A DNA stretch of 15,204 nucleotides from Spartobacteria bacterium (GCA_025355595.1 JANXZI010000070.1:1-15204); one strand, 5' to 3'; shown: positions 1 through 7,235, counted from the first letter of the stretch. Translations and numbers: made by a program. The notes: a model not told the origin generated them from the letters alone.

Positions 1-2
1 AC

Positions 3-1265
3 AACGTGGCGAGCGGCGCAGTCACGCTGACGGCCGATGCATCCGTGAACGTGGCCGCCGGCAGCACGCTCTCGATGGTCGGCGGCATCGGCGATCTCGG
101 CACTGTTAAAAATTTAACAAAGAACGGCCCCGGCACGATGATCCTCGGCGGCACGAACACCTTCACCGGCACGCTCTCGGTGACCGACGGCACGCTCCAG
201 AGCGCCTCGGCCAATGTATTCAACGGCAGCCCCGGCGTCTTGCTTTCCGCGACCGCGACGCTCGACCTGAACGACAACAGCGACACGCTCGGCTCGCTCT
301 CCGGATCGGGCGCCGTGACCTTCGGCACGCTGCTCACCGGCGGCGGTTTGCTCGCCGTCGGCAGCAACGGCGCGAACACCTCGTTCACCGGCACGATCAC
401 GGGCACGGGCGATTTTGAAAAGGTTGGCACCGGCTCGCTCACGCTCACCGCGGCGAACACATTCACCGGCACCACGACGATCAGCGGCGGCACGCTCGTC
501 GCGGGAAATGTGCTCGCATTCGGCGCGAGTTCGCAGTCGCTGATTTTCAACGGCGGCGGCCTCGCGACCGACGCGACGCGCACGCTCGCGTATCCCATCA
601 CGGTGAACGCCGTCGCCGGAAACCAGATCACGGGCAGCAACAACATGACGCTCACCGGCGGCGCAAGCGGCACGGGCACGCTCGCCGTGAATTTCACCGA
701 CAACACCAAGACCGTGACGGTGAATCCCTCCGGCACGAACGGCTTCGCACCCGGCATGGTGCGGCTCACGAGCGGCACGATGCTGCTCGGCGGCGCGAAC
801 AAAATCGGCGACACCACCGCCGTGAATCTCAACGGCGGCACTCTGAACACCGGCGGCTTCAGCGACACGGTCGGCGCGCTCACGCTCTCGGCAAACTCGA
901 TGCTGGACTTCAGCACGAGCAACAATGTGCGGCTGCAGTTTTCCTCCGCGGCATGGACCGGCGGAACCCTCACCGTCGCGAACTGGACGGGAATCGATGC
1001 CACGACCGGCAACCCGGATCAGTTCCTCGTCGCGAGCGCCGGCCCGGTGGACACAAATTTCCTGAACGGGATTTCCTTCCAGGGGCACGCGCCGGGAGCG
1101 ATCGCGTTCAACGTCGGCGGCGGGCTCTTCGAGATCGTCCCGGTGCCCGAGCCCGCGACCATCATCGGCGCGGTCGCGCTCGTCGCATTCGTCGGCTGGC
1201 GCGAGCGGAGGAGGATCGGGCGGGTCTTTGGCAAAGGCGCGGGGCCCGGGGAATGCATGGGCTGA
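3..1265 (+). CDS. Autotransporter-associated beta-strand repeat protein with PEP-CTERM signal (5'-truncated)
   Basis: The reading frame is open from the window edge, so the start lies upstream; residues are counted from the GTG at 6. The protein is rich in Gly, Thr, Asn and Ser. It shows at least two copies of the autotransporter-associated beta-strand repeat, at about residues 41-68 (GPGTMILGGTNTFTGTLSV) and 141-168 (GTGSLTLTAANTFTGTTTI), which predicts a parallel beta-helix passenger. From about residue 378 it has a PEP-CTERM sorting tail: a VPEP motif, a hydrophobic segment (ATIIGAVALVAFVGW) and an arginine cluster (RERRR). In known families such tails direct export and processing by exosortase, so an extracellular or surface role in adhesion or matrix is inferred. 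Unusually, about 15 residues follow the arginines, where PEP-CTERM proteins normally stop almost at once. An IS-like remnant begins within about 50-100 bp downstream. No terminator is visible. Confidence 0.88.
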   Translation, partial: NVASGAVTLTADASVNVAAGSTLSMVGGIGDLGTVKNLTKNGPGTMILGGTNTFTGTLSVTDGTLQSASANVFNGSPGVLLSATATLDLNDNSDTLGSLSGSGAVTFGTLLTGGGLLAVGSNGANTSFTGTITGTGDFEKVGTGSLTLTAANTFTGTTTISGGTLVAGNVLAFGASSQSLIFNGGGLATDATRTLAYPITVNAVAGNQITGSNNMTLTGGASGTGTLAVNFTDNTKTVTVNPSGTNGFAPGMVRLTSGTMLLGGANKIGDTTAVNLNGGTLNTGGFSDTVGALTLSANSMLDFSTSNNVRLQFSSAAWTGGTLTVANWTGIDATTGNPDQFLVASAGPVDTNFLNGISFQGHAPGAIAFNVGGGLFEIVPVPEPATIIGAVALVAFVGWRERRRIGRVFGKGAGPGECMG

Positions 1266-1309
1266 GTGCGCGTGCCAGGGCTCCGCAGCCATGGCCGGTG
1301 GAGGTGTCC

Positions 1310-1438
1310 CAAAATGGGTTCGTTAGGCAAAATTCATCTTCATCCTCCCCGATCGGAAGACCCCCGTTGACCGATCTGAAGACCGCCGGTCACAGGTCTG
1401 TGGACGCCCGTTGACTGGTCTGTGGGCCCCCGTTGACA
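1310..1438 (-). mobile_element. Solo insertion-sequence end, probably IS21-like remnant
   Basis: Read on the minus strand from 1438, the block begins 5'-TGTCAACGGGGG and runs through four 22-bp repeats. After them come a purine-rich GGGGAGGATG and an AT-richer stretch containing a short palindrome (CCCATTTTGGG near 1308-1318). Terminal 5'-TG, tandem terminal repeats and an outward-facing -35-like TTGACA at the very tip are known traits of IS21-family ends. No transposase (istA/istB) reading frame is present, so this would be a solo end left by deletion or by an incomplete element. The inner boundary near 1310 is a guess. The family assignment is inference from architecture only. Confidence 0.45.
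1351..1438. repeat. Four contiguous 22-bp tandem repeats
   Basis: Four units follow each other without spacers at 1351-1372, 1373-1394, 1395-1416 and 1417-1438. Each starts with GRTC and ends in a variant of CCCGTTGAC plus one base. Units 3 and 4 are closest to each other (GGTCTGTGG start), and unit 2 is the most diverged (CGCCGGTCAC). The last unit ends exactly in TTGACA at 1433-1438. The absence of spacers excludes a CRISPR array. Multiple short repeats at a terminus are a known trait of IS21-family elements, where they bind the transposase. Confidence 0.9.
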
Positions 1439-1557
1439 TACCTGGCACCACCTGAGGATTCACTCTTTGAAATAAAGGCCCTTTGATGAGGTTGGCCCGA
1501 TTCGTCATTCCGTTCCGCTTGCCCATCATGCCAGTCCGTGGCAACCTTCCAAACCCC

Positions 1558-2199
1558 ATGAAGTCGCTCGCCATTCTCCTCCTCCTCACCGCAGCCGTCG
1601 GCGCGGACGATCTCCTGCCGCAAAGTTTCGCGAAGGATCGCTACGCGGCAACGCTCGCGAAGAGCCCGTTTGTCCTTGAGACTAAGGCCGTCGAGCCGGA
1701 AGCGCCGAAGGTGAACCCCTTTCAGAACCTCTACGTGAGCGGCATCGGCTCGGCGGACGGGAAGGACTATGTGATCATCAAGCGCATCGGCGAGGATCGT
1801 GCGCTGAAGCCATTCGTCGCGAATGAGCCGGGCGACGACGGACTCGTCGTGAAACTCGTCCGGCACGGTGGGAGTTACCGCGACACGAAGGTCGTCCTCG
1901 AAAAAGGCCCGGACACCGACGAGGTCGGATTCAAGGAGGACACGATCAACGCGCCGCCGCCCGCGCCGAATGCAGGCCGCGGGCCCGCGCTGCCCGGCCA
2001 GATGATGAAGCCCGGCGCGCCGATGCCCATGCCGGTGCAGGTGAATGCAGTGCGCTCCCAACCCGCCATGCCCGTGCAGTCCATTCCGCGGCCGAGCGGC
2101 AGCGCCATGCCGATGCCGACATTCAAGCAACCCTCGACCGCCCCGCAGCCGCCCGGGAATATGTCCGTGAAAGGCCGCGGCCGCCCGATCAACAAGTGA
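1558..2199 (+). CDS. Secreted hypothetical protein with Pro/Met-rich C-terminal tail
   Basis: I do not recognise a characterised family. The ATG at 1558 is chosen over an upstream in-frame ATG at 1483 because it is followed directly by a signal peptide (MKSLAILLLLTAAVGADD). The 25 extra residues of the longer form look like untranslated sequence. The product is 213 aa. After the signal, residues of about 35-120 form a compact region (PFVLET, NLYVSGIGSADGKDYVIIKR, GLVVKLVRHGG) that reads like beta-strands. The rest is low complexity, dominated by Pro, Met, Gly and Ala (for example GAPMPMPVQ). Export to the periplasm or envelope is inferred. It lies between the IS-like end and a convergent uronate isomerase-like gene, with no operon partner. 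A TTGACA at 1433-1438 points toward it, but no good -10 box is seen at the right distance. Confidence 0.75.
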   Translation: MKSLAILLLLTAAVGADDLLPQSFAKDRYAATLAKSPFVLETKAVEPEAPKVNPFQNLYVSGIGSADGKDYVIIKRIGEDRALKPFVANEPGDDGLVVKLVRHGGSYRDTKVVLEKGPDTDEVGFKEDTINAPPPAPNAGRGPALPGQMMKPGAPMPMPVQVNAVRSQPAMPVQSIPRPSGSAMPMPTFKQPSTAPQPPGNMSVKGRGRPINK

Positions 2200-2254
2200 G
2201 CCGGAGGGCGGGGCCAGGGGATTTCGGCCGGGAATCCGGAGGGTGAGACCGGGC

Positions 2255-3493
2255 CTACCTGCGGCTGAGAAATTCCTCGAACGCGCCGCCGAGCAGACCA
2301 TGCACGTCGCGCTCGATCTCCGCGCGGGTCGGCTGCCAGCCGGTCGCGGCGAGGTCGTCGTATTTTTCCGCGAGCACCTTTGCGAGAATCGGCCGGCTGT
2401 GCGCCCACTTGTAAGTGAGCTGATCGAGCACGCGGCAGTCACTGTGCTGCGGCGTCACGCTCAGGCCGATCAGCTCGAGCCGCATCCGCGTGATTTCCTC
2501 GATGATGCTCGGCACATTCATGAACCACCAGCAGCCGAAGACATGCAGGTTTCGGAATTTCCGCGCGGCAATGCAGAGCGCGTGCTGGTTCTCGCGCGCG
2601 AGCATCGTGCAGAGGAATTTGTTCTGCGGAAATGCCGCGCACAGCCGCTCGACCGCGGTGACATCCGCGAGGCCCACGCTGTCGCCCGCGAGCTGGAGCT
2701 GCGGGTTCACATTGCGGCGCACGCCGATCATCAGCGCGAAGGCCTGATTGTGCTCGCGCCCGTGCGGCATGATCGCGTGCTCGATGATTTTCGCGGCGTC
2801 GTCATTCGCGGGAAACGCGAAGTCCGGCGGCAGCGAGACCATGCAATACTGTGCATCAATTTTCCGCGTCCAGTCCGCGAGGAAGCGGCGCACCTCGGCG
2901 AAAGTCTGCCCGGAAAAATCCGCGCTCACCGCATAGCCCCAGCCGTGCAGGCGCTTCGCCGCATTCGGCCAGTCCACGAGCAGCGGATCAATGCGCAGCG
3001 CGGCGACAAAGCGCGGATCGCGCGTGAAGCCGCGCTCCCACACGGGCGTCTCGGTGTCGTCGAACGGCGAATTCGTCATCGCGATCTTGCGGACGTTCGC
3101 GAGTTCGCAGCAGCGCGTCACGTAGTCCTCGGGCTTCCAGGCCGCGAACCACTTTCGCAGCGCGGGCAGGTCCCGCTTGTTCACGTCGAGGCCGTGCTTG
3201 TTCAGCACCGTGAGCACGCCGCGGCACGCCTCGCTCACGGGTGAGTGCTTGAGGAAAAGCTCGTTCCAAATCCACTCCGTCTGCTGCTGCTTCGACGCGG
3301 CCCAGAATTTTTCATACGGCACATCCATCCAGCGGAACGACTCGCTGACGAGGTAGTGGTAGATGAGCAGCTCATCAATTCCCCACAGCAGCAGATCGCC
3401 AAACGCGGGATCGTAGAGGTGCGTGTGGATGTCAAAGACGGGCGTCTTTTCGACAATCTCTGCGACGGTCGTGCGGAGTGAAGGTGCGTGCAT
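2255..3493 (-). CDS. Uronate isomerase-like amidohydrolase-superfamily protein
   Basis: The 412-aa product is read from the ATG at 3493; the frame stays open another 84 codons upstream, but that part is basic, Pro-rich and unlike coding sequence. It opens with a typical amidohydrolase metal site, DIHTH at 21-25 (His23, His25). Later come CWWF at 321-324 and HSDCRVLDQLTYKW at 350-363, with Asp352 as the probable metal ligand. These positions match uronate (glucuronate/galacturonate) isomerase, UxaC, which interconverts hexuronates and ketohexuronates in the cytoplasm. It is shorter than classical UxaC (about 470 aa), so substrate identity is uncertain; it may belong to a paralogous group. No other hexuronate genes are nearby. 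It is convergent with the secreted hypothetical and divergent from homoserine kinase. No Shine-Dalgarno sequence precedes the start. Confidence 0.82.
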   Translation of the reverse strand: MHAPSLRTTVAEIVEKTPVFDIHTHLYDPAFGDLLLWGIDELLIYHYLVSESFRWMDVPYEKFWAASKQQQTEWIWNELFLKHSPVSEACRGVLTVLNKHGLDVNKRDLPALRKWFAAWKPEDYVTRCCELANVRKIAMTNSPFDDTETPVWERGFTRDPRFVAALRIDPLLVDWPNAAKRLHGWGYAVSADFSGQTFAEVRRFLADWTRKIDAQYCMVSLPPDFAFPANDDAAKIIEHAIMPHGREHNQAFALMIGVRRNVNPQLQLAGDSVGLADVTAVERLCAAFPQNKFLCTMLARENQHALCIAARKFRNLHVFGCWWFMNVPSIIEEITRMRLELIGLSVTPQHSDCRVLDQLTYKWAHSRPILAKVLAEKYDDLAATGWQPTRAEIERDVHGLLGGAFEEFLSRR

Positions 3494-3570
3494 CGGGCGA
3501 ACATCTAAACGCCGTGGCGGCGCTGGGTCAAATAGTGGCGCAGGCGACTTCGGCTGCGGAGTCTGTCCCG

Positions 3571-3626
3571 GCGACTCGACGAAGCCTGGGGCGAGTCGCC
3601 CCATGAGTCCCGGCAGGCGAGTCGCC
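3571..3626. repeat. Cluster of CGAGTCGC inverted/direct repeats in a divergent intergenic region
   Basis: GCGACTCG at 3571-3578 pairs with CGAGTCGC at 3592-3599, giving an 8-bp stem with a 13-nt loop. GGCGAGTCGCC occurs at 3590-3600 and again at 3616-3626. The copies sit between the divergent starts of the uronate isomerase-like gene and homoserine kinase. They could be a REP-like dispersed repeat or an operator; the sequence alone cannot decide. Confidence 0.55.
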
Positions 3627-3704
3627 CGCCCCACTGCTGGCAGGCGCGCCCGTCGAAACATTCGACATTTGACCGCAGAGCGTCGCGGAGGGTTCACTGC
3701 GCGG

Positions 3705-4562
3705 ATGAACAGCGTGACCATCCGCGTGCCTGCGACGACGGCCAACCTCGGCCCCGGCTACGACTGCCTTGGCATCGCGCTGGGCATCGCGAACCTCGTG
3801 ACCGTGCAGCCCGCGGAAGGCATCGAGCACCCGAAGATCGTCGCGGATGCGGCGGAGCTGTTTTTCAAGACGGCGGCCATCGAGCCGATCGGATTCGCGT
3901 GGGACATCGAGGGCGAAGTCCCGCGGTCGCGCGGCCTCGGCAGCAGCGTGACGGTGCGGCTCGGCGTGCTGCACGGGCTCGATGCGATGAGCGGCGCGCA
4001 GCTTGGAGCAAAGCGACTCTACGAGCTGTGCGCGGAACTCGAAGGCCATCCCGACAACGCCGCGCCCGCGGCATTCGGCGGCTTCACCGTGGCGCGCGCC
4101 GGCGCGGAGACGCTGCGCTGCGAGGTGGACCCGGCTCTGAAATTCATCCTGCTCATTCCCGACTTCGAAGTCTCCACGCCCGAGGCGCGCGAAGTCCTGC
4201 CCGAGACGATCAATCGGAGTGGCGCAGTCACGAGCGTCGCAAACGCCTGCCGGATCACCGCCGCATTTCTCCAGCGCCGTTACGATTTGCTGCGCGGATG
4301 TTTTGCCGACGGATTGCACCAGCCGTTCCGCGAGCCGCTCGTGCCATTCCTTTCGCGCGCCATCGCGGCCGGGGAAAAGGCGGGCGCACTTGGCGGATTT
4401 CTCAGCGGCAGCGGCTCGACGATTTGCTGCCTCACGCTCGATGGCGAGGATGCGATCACCACCGCACTGCTCGAAGTAGCGCCTCCCGGCTCGCGCATCG
4501 TGGTGACCAGCGCGGACAACGAAGGCACACGACCAGCGGTTCCCGCCGATGTCATTCCGTGA
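3705..4562 (+). CDS. thrB: Homoserine kinase (GHMP kinase family)
   Basis: The enzyme phosphorylates L-homoserine with ATP to O-phosphohomoserine, the step before threonine synthase. The 285-aa product carries the three GHMP kinase motifs: RVPATTANLGPGYDCLGIAL at the N terminus (about 7-26), PRSRGLGSS at about 73-81 (the ATP-binding glycine loop), and a C-terminal GALGGFLSGSGST. EGHPDNAAPAAFGGF at about 113-127 is characteristic of homoserine kinase within the superfamily. The ATG at 3705 is chosen because the first motif follows directly; the open frame further upstream is intergenic repeat sequence. GGAGGG at 3687-3692 is a possible ribosome site, 12 nt away and so rather distant. The 3' end overlaps lpxK by 14 bp. 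Other threonine genes are not in the window. Confidence 0.93.
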   Translation: MNSVTIRVPATTANLGPGYDCLGIALGIANLVTVQPAEGIEHPKIVADAAELFFKTAAIEPIGFAWDIEGEVPRSRGLGSSVTVRLGVLHGLDAMSGAQLGAKRLYELCAELEGHPDNAAPAAFGGFTVARAGAETLRCEVDPALKFILLIPDFEVSTPEAREVLPETINRSGAVTSVANACRITAAFLQRRYDLLRGCFADGLHQPFREPLVPFLSRAIAAGEKAGALGGFLSGSGSTICCLTLDGEDAITTALLEVAPPGSRIVVTSADNEGTRPAVPADVIP

Positions 4563-5754
4563 TTCACTCGATCGCTTGGAGCAATTCGGGACCGACGTCA
4601 TTCTCGAGCGCAGGTTCGGCAAGCGCGCGCTGCTCCTGCGCTGGCTGCTCTACGCGCTGTCGTGGCTCTTTCGTGGCGGCGTGCAGCTCCGGCTTTGGCT
4701 CTGCCGCATGCGGATCCGCAAAGGTCGGCAGCTCGGCGTCATGGTCGTCAGTGTCGGGAATCTCACCGTCGGCGGCACGGGCAAGACGCCCGTCGTCGAG
4801 CGCCTCGCGCGCGAACTGAAGGACGGCGGGCGCAATGTCGCGATCCTCAGCCGCGGCTACAAAAACCGGAAGCTCCCCGTGCTGCGGGGACTGCGGCGGA
4901 AATTTTTCGGCAAGTTCAAACCCCGCGTCGTGCATGACGGAAAAAAACTGCTGCTCGATTCCGCATGGGCTGGCGACGAGCCCTACATGCTCGCGCGCAG
5001 CCTCGGCGATGTGCCCGTGCTCGTTCACAAAAATCGCGCGCGTGCGGGTTCGATCGCCGTTTCGGAATTCAAGGCCGACATCCTCATCCTCGACGACGGC
5101 ATGCAGTATCTCGACATCGAGCACCGCCTCGACATCTGCCTGATCGATCGCCAGGCGCCGTTTGGAAACGAGTTCCTCCTCCCGCGCGGCACATTGCGCG
5201 AGCCGCCGCCGAATCTGCGCCGCGCTAATCTGATCCTCATCACGAAAGCCGTGCGGGGCGAGAGCCGCGCGCTCATCCAGCGCATCCGCCAATACAACCG
5301 CACCGCCGACATCGTCGAGTGCGTCCACCAGCCCGTGCGCCTGCAAAATCTCTACGACCCCGCCGACACGCGGCCGCTCTCCGATCTGCGCGACAAATAC
5401 CTCGGCGTGCTCAGCGGCATCGCGCGCCCCGAGAGCTTCGAGGGCACGCTGCGCGATCTCGGCGCGAAAATCGAAATCACGACGCGCTTCGCCGATCACC
5501 ACCGCTTCCGCGGCAAGGAGCTGGAGGATTTCGTCGCCCGCTGCGCGCGGCGGGATGCGGATTTCATCGTCACGACGGAAAAGGACGCCGTGCGTTTTCC
5601 CACGCGCATCGGCGACGCTGAGAAACCCGAGGTGCCGATTTACTATCTCCGCGTGGAGATCGAGATCATCGCCGGGCAGGAGCATTGGGATCGGCTCATC
5701 CGCCGGCTCACGCAGCGCCGCCCCGTCGTCGCGCCCGAGCGCGTGCTGGTGTGA
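4549..5754 (+). CDS. lpxK: Tetraacyldisaccharide 4'-kinase (lipid A 4'-kinase)
   Basis: LpxK phosphorylates the 4' position of the lipid A disaccharide at the inner membrane, using ATP. The 401-aa product has an N-terminal hydrophobic/amphipathic anchor at about 28-51 (LLLRWLLYALSWLF). A Walker A motif follows in the LpxK-specific context GNLTVGGTGKTP (70-81). ILSRGY at 99-104, GDEP at 142-145, and DDGMQYLDIEHRLDICLID at about 182-200 are all family signatures. It is some 50 residues longer than common LpxK (about 330-350 aa), with extra N-terminal sequence before the membrane anchor. The ATG at 4549 lies inside the end of thrB in another frame, and no Shine-Dalgarno is visible, so translational coupling to thrB is likely. 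Its presence implies an outer membrane with lipid A. Confidence 0.95.
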   Translation: MSFRDSLDRLEQFGTDVILERRFGKRALLLRWLLYALSWLFRGGVQLRLWLCRMRIRKGRQLGVMVVSVGNLTVGGTGKTPVVERLARELKDGGRNVAILSRGYKNRKLPVLRGLRRKFFGKFKPRVVHDGKKLLLDSAWAGDEPYMLARSLGDVPVLVHKNRARAGSIAVSEFKADILILDDGMQYLDIEHRLDICLIDRQAPFGNEFLLPRGTLREPPPNLRRANLILITKAVRGESRALIQRIRQYNRTADIVECVHQPVRLQNLYDPADTRPLSDLRDKYLGVLSGIARPESFEGTLRDLGAKIEITTRFADHHRFRGKELEDFVARCARRDADFIVTTEKDAVRFPTRIGDAEKPEVPIYYLRVEIEIIAGQEHWDRLIRRLTQRRPVVAPERVLV

Positions 5755-5773
5755 GCGCGCGCCAGTGATCGTA

Positions 5774-5815
5774 GGCGTGCCCGGAAGGGCGCGGCCTTGA
5801 GCTTCCGCTCACGCC
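5774..5815 (+). terminator. Hairpin after lpxK, possible terminator
   Basis: GGCGTG (5774-5779) pairs with CACGCC (5810-5815). Inside it, CGGAAG (5782-5787) pairs with CTTCCG (5802-5807), with a symmetric 2x2 internal loop between the two stems. It lies 20 bp after the lpxK stop. There is no T-run behind it, so intrinsic termination is doubtful; it may instead be a repeat or an RNA 3'-end stabiliser. Confidence 0.4.
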
Positions 5816-5853
5816 GCGAGACTTTCATGCACTCTAAGTGGGATGAAAACTGC

Positions 5854-6031
5854 GCGCCAACGGCGCTCAATATGCCAGCCCAGGGCAACGCCCTGGGTTT
5901 GGCCGCAACACAAAAAAGCCCTGAAGGTACGGGGCAAAATGTGACGCCCCTTCAGGGCTTTGTTCTCTTTGTCCTAAATACCCAGGGCGCTGCCGCTGCC
6001 CTGGGCTGGCATGTCTCCGGGCCTTTGGCCC
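5854..6031. repeat. Symmetrical five-hairpin palindromic element (REP/MITE-like)
   Basis: Five hairpins lie side by side in mirror order: GCGCC-aac-GGCGC (5854-5866); CCCAGGGC-aac-GCCCTGGG (5879-5897); a long central stem AAAGCCCTGAAGG (5915-5927) with CCTTCAGGGCTTT (5949-5961), extended by GGGGC/GCCCC (5931-5935/5946-5950); CCCAGGGC with GCCCTGGG (5981-5988/5998-6005); and GGGCC-ttt-GGCCC (6019-6031). The whole can also fold as one long hairpin, since ATGCCAGCCCAGGGC (5872-5886) is the exact reverse complement of 5998-6012. It fills the lpxK-to-galM convergent gap (5755-6076), where no gene is seen. A non-coding mobile or REP-like repeat is the likeliest reading. Confidence 0.8.
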
Positions 6032-6076
6032 TCAGCCTCGCGCTACTGGAAAGTGTGCGACCCGTCGCTAAGTTTC

Positions 6077-7117
6077 TCAGCGATTGGAAAAATGATGCAC
6101 CGTCGTGCTGCGGAATTTTTCTCCGAGGCGCAGCACGGTGCTCGGAAAGTTTGGCTGATTCGGCGAATCGGGATAGTGCTGAGTCTCGAGGCAGAAACCG
6201 TAATTCTTTTTGCACGCCTTCCCGCCTTTTCCGATCACGGAGCCGTCGAGGAAATTTCCCGTGTAGAGCTGGATGCCCGGCTCGGTCGTCGAGACCTTCA
6301 GCACGCGTCCGCTACGCGGCTCGTATGCCTCGCCAGCGAGCGTGAGTGTACCGGGGCTCGCACGATCGATCACGTAGCAGTGGTCGTAGCCCCCCGGTGT
6401 TCCGGTCAGTTGCGCAAAGTCTTTCGCGAGCGTCTTCGCGTTTTTGAAATCCATCGGGCCACCGGCGACCGCGGCGATCTCACCGCTCGGAATTCCCACA
6501 GCATCCACGGGGATGTAGCGGCCGGCGTGCAGTGTGATCTCGGTGCCGAGCACGTCGCCTTCGCACGCACCGGCGAGATTCCAGTACGCGTGATTCGTGA
6601 GATTGAGCACGGTCGGCTTGTCGGTCGTCGCCTCGTAGTCGAGCCGCAGTTCGTCGTCGTCCGTGAGCGTGTAGGTCACGACGACAGTGAGCGTGCCGGG
6701 GAAGCCTTCCTCGCCGTCGGGGCTCACGTAGGAAAAGCGCACGCCGTTTCCAGCAGCGAGCGGTTCGGCCATCCACACGCGCGCGTGGAATCCCGTCGGG
6801 CCGCCGTGGAGATGGTTCGGGCCATTGTTGATCGCGAGCTGATGTGTCACGCCGTCGAGAGTGAATTTCCCGAGCGCGATGCGGTTTGCGAAGCGTCCCG
6901 TCGTGACTCCGAAATGCGGATGCTTCACGAGGTACGGAGCGAGCGCGTCGAAGCCGAGCGTGATGTCCGCGAGCGTGCCGCTGCGATCCGGCGTGTGCAT
7001 CTCGACGAGGCACGCGCCCCAGTTCGTGAGCTTTGCGCGGAGGCCGCGGCGGTTCGTGAGGATGAAGGCGTCCACCGGTTCGCCGGCGGCTGTTTTTCCA
7101 AAGGGTTCTTTTTGCAC
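6077..7117 (-). CDS. galM: Aldose 1-epimerase (galactose mutarotase)
   Basis: It interconverts alpha and beta anomers of glucose or galactose. The 346-aa length is typical of the family. GRFANRI lies at 74-80, NHLHGG at 101-106 (substrate-binding His104), and NLTNHAYWNL at 172-181 (catalytic-acid His176). EPGIQLYTGNF is at 279-289 and the catalytic-base segment FCLETQHYPDSPN is at 308-320 (Glu311). The start is a GTG at 7117: no upstream in-frame ATG is nearby and the next internal Met is too deep. No Shine-Dalgarno is evident, and no signal peptide is seen, so the enzyme is probably cytoplasmic. It is divergent from a glucose 1-dehydrogenase-like gene 270 bp away, which fits a shared glucose-handling role because such dehydrogenases act on one anomer. 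Confidence 0.94.
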   Translation of the reverse strand: MQKEPFGKTAAGEPVDAFILTNRRGLRAKLTNWGACLVEMHTPDRSGTLADITLGFDALAPYLVKHPHFGVTTGRFANRIALGKFTLDGVTHQLAINNGPNHLHGGPTGFHARVWMAEPLAAGNGVRFSYVSPDGEEGFPGTLTVVVTYTLTDDDELRLDYEATTDKPTVLNLTNHAYWNLAGACEGDVLGTEITLHAGRYIPVDAVGIPSGEIAAVAGGPMDFKNAKTLAKDFAQLTGTPGGYDHCYVIDRASPGTLTLAGEAYEPRSGRVLKVSTTEPGIQLYTGNFLDGSVIGKGGKACKKNYGFCLETQHYPDSPNQPNFPSTVLRLGEKFRSTTVHHFSNR

Positions 7118-7217
7118 TTGGGACGGGATTTTGTGGGGAGCGGGCCGTGAGGGAAGTTGCCGCGGAAATGCGAGTCAACCGCAAAGCCCGGCGACGAGGC
7201 GCGAATCAAATTGTCGG

Positions 7218-7235
7218 CGCGCTCGGAAGAGCGCG
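7218..7235. repeat. Short GC-rich hairpin in galM/glucose dehydrogenase divergent region
   Basis: CGCGCTC (7218-7224) pairs perfectly with GAGCGCG (7229-7235) around a GGAA tetraloop. It sits between the divergent starts, 102 bp from the galM start and 153 bp from the dehydrogenase start. It could be a dispersed small repeat, an operator or a leader RNA structure. Confidence 0.4.

Noticed and set aside
114..1292. 392-codon minus-strand open frame opposite the beta-strand repeat protein
   Set aside because: The translation is Arg/Glu/Ala low complexity without motifs; the plus strand has clear repeats and a PEP-CTERM tail.
1351..1438. CRISPR array
   Set aside because: The four repeats are contiguous with no spacers, and no cas genes are present.
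1483..1557. Upstream ATG extension of the secreted hypothetical protein
   Set aside because: It would bury the signal peptide behind 25 residues; the ATG at 1558 begins exactly at a typical signal peptide.
2243..3244. 333-codon plus-strand frame opposite the uronate isomerase-like gene
   Set aside because: Shadow of the minus-strand gene, which carries the metal-site motifs.
5797..6345. 182-codon plus-strand frame crossing the five-hairpin element
   Set aside because: It runs through the palindrome and into the 3' end of galM; its translation shows no domain and its composition changes at the element boundary.
6011..7150. 379-codon plus-strand frame opposite galM
   Set aside because: Shadow; the minus strand encodes all mutarotase signatures in order.
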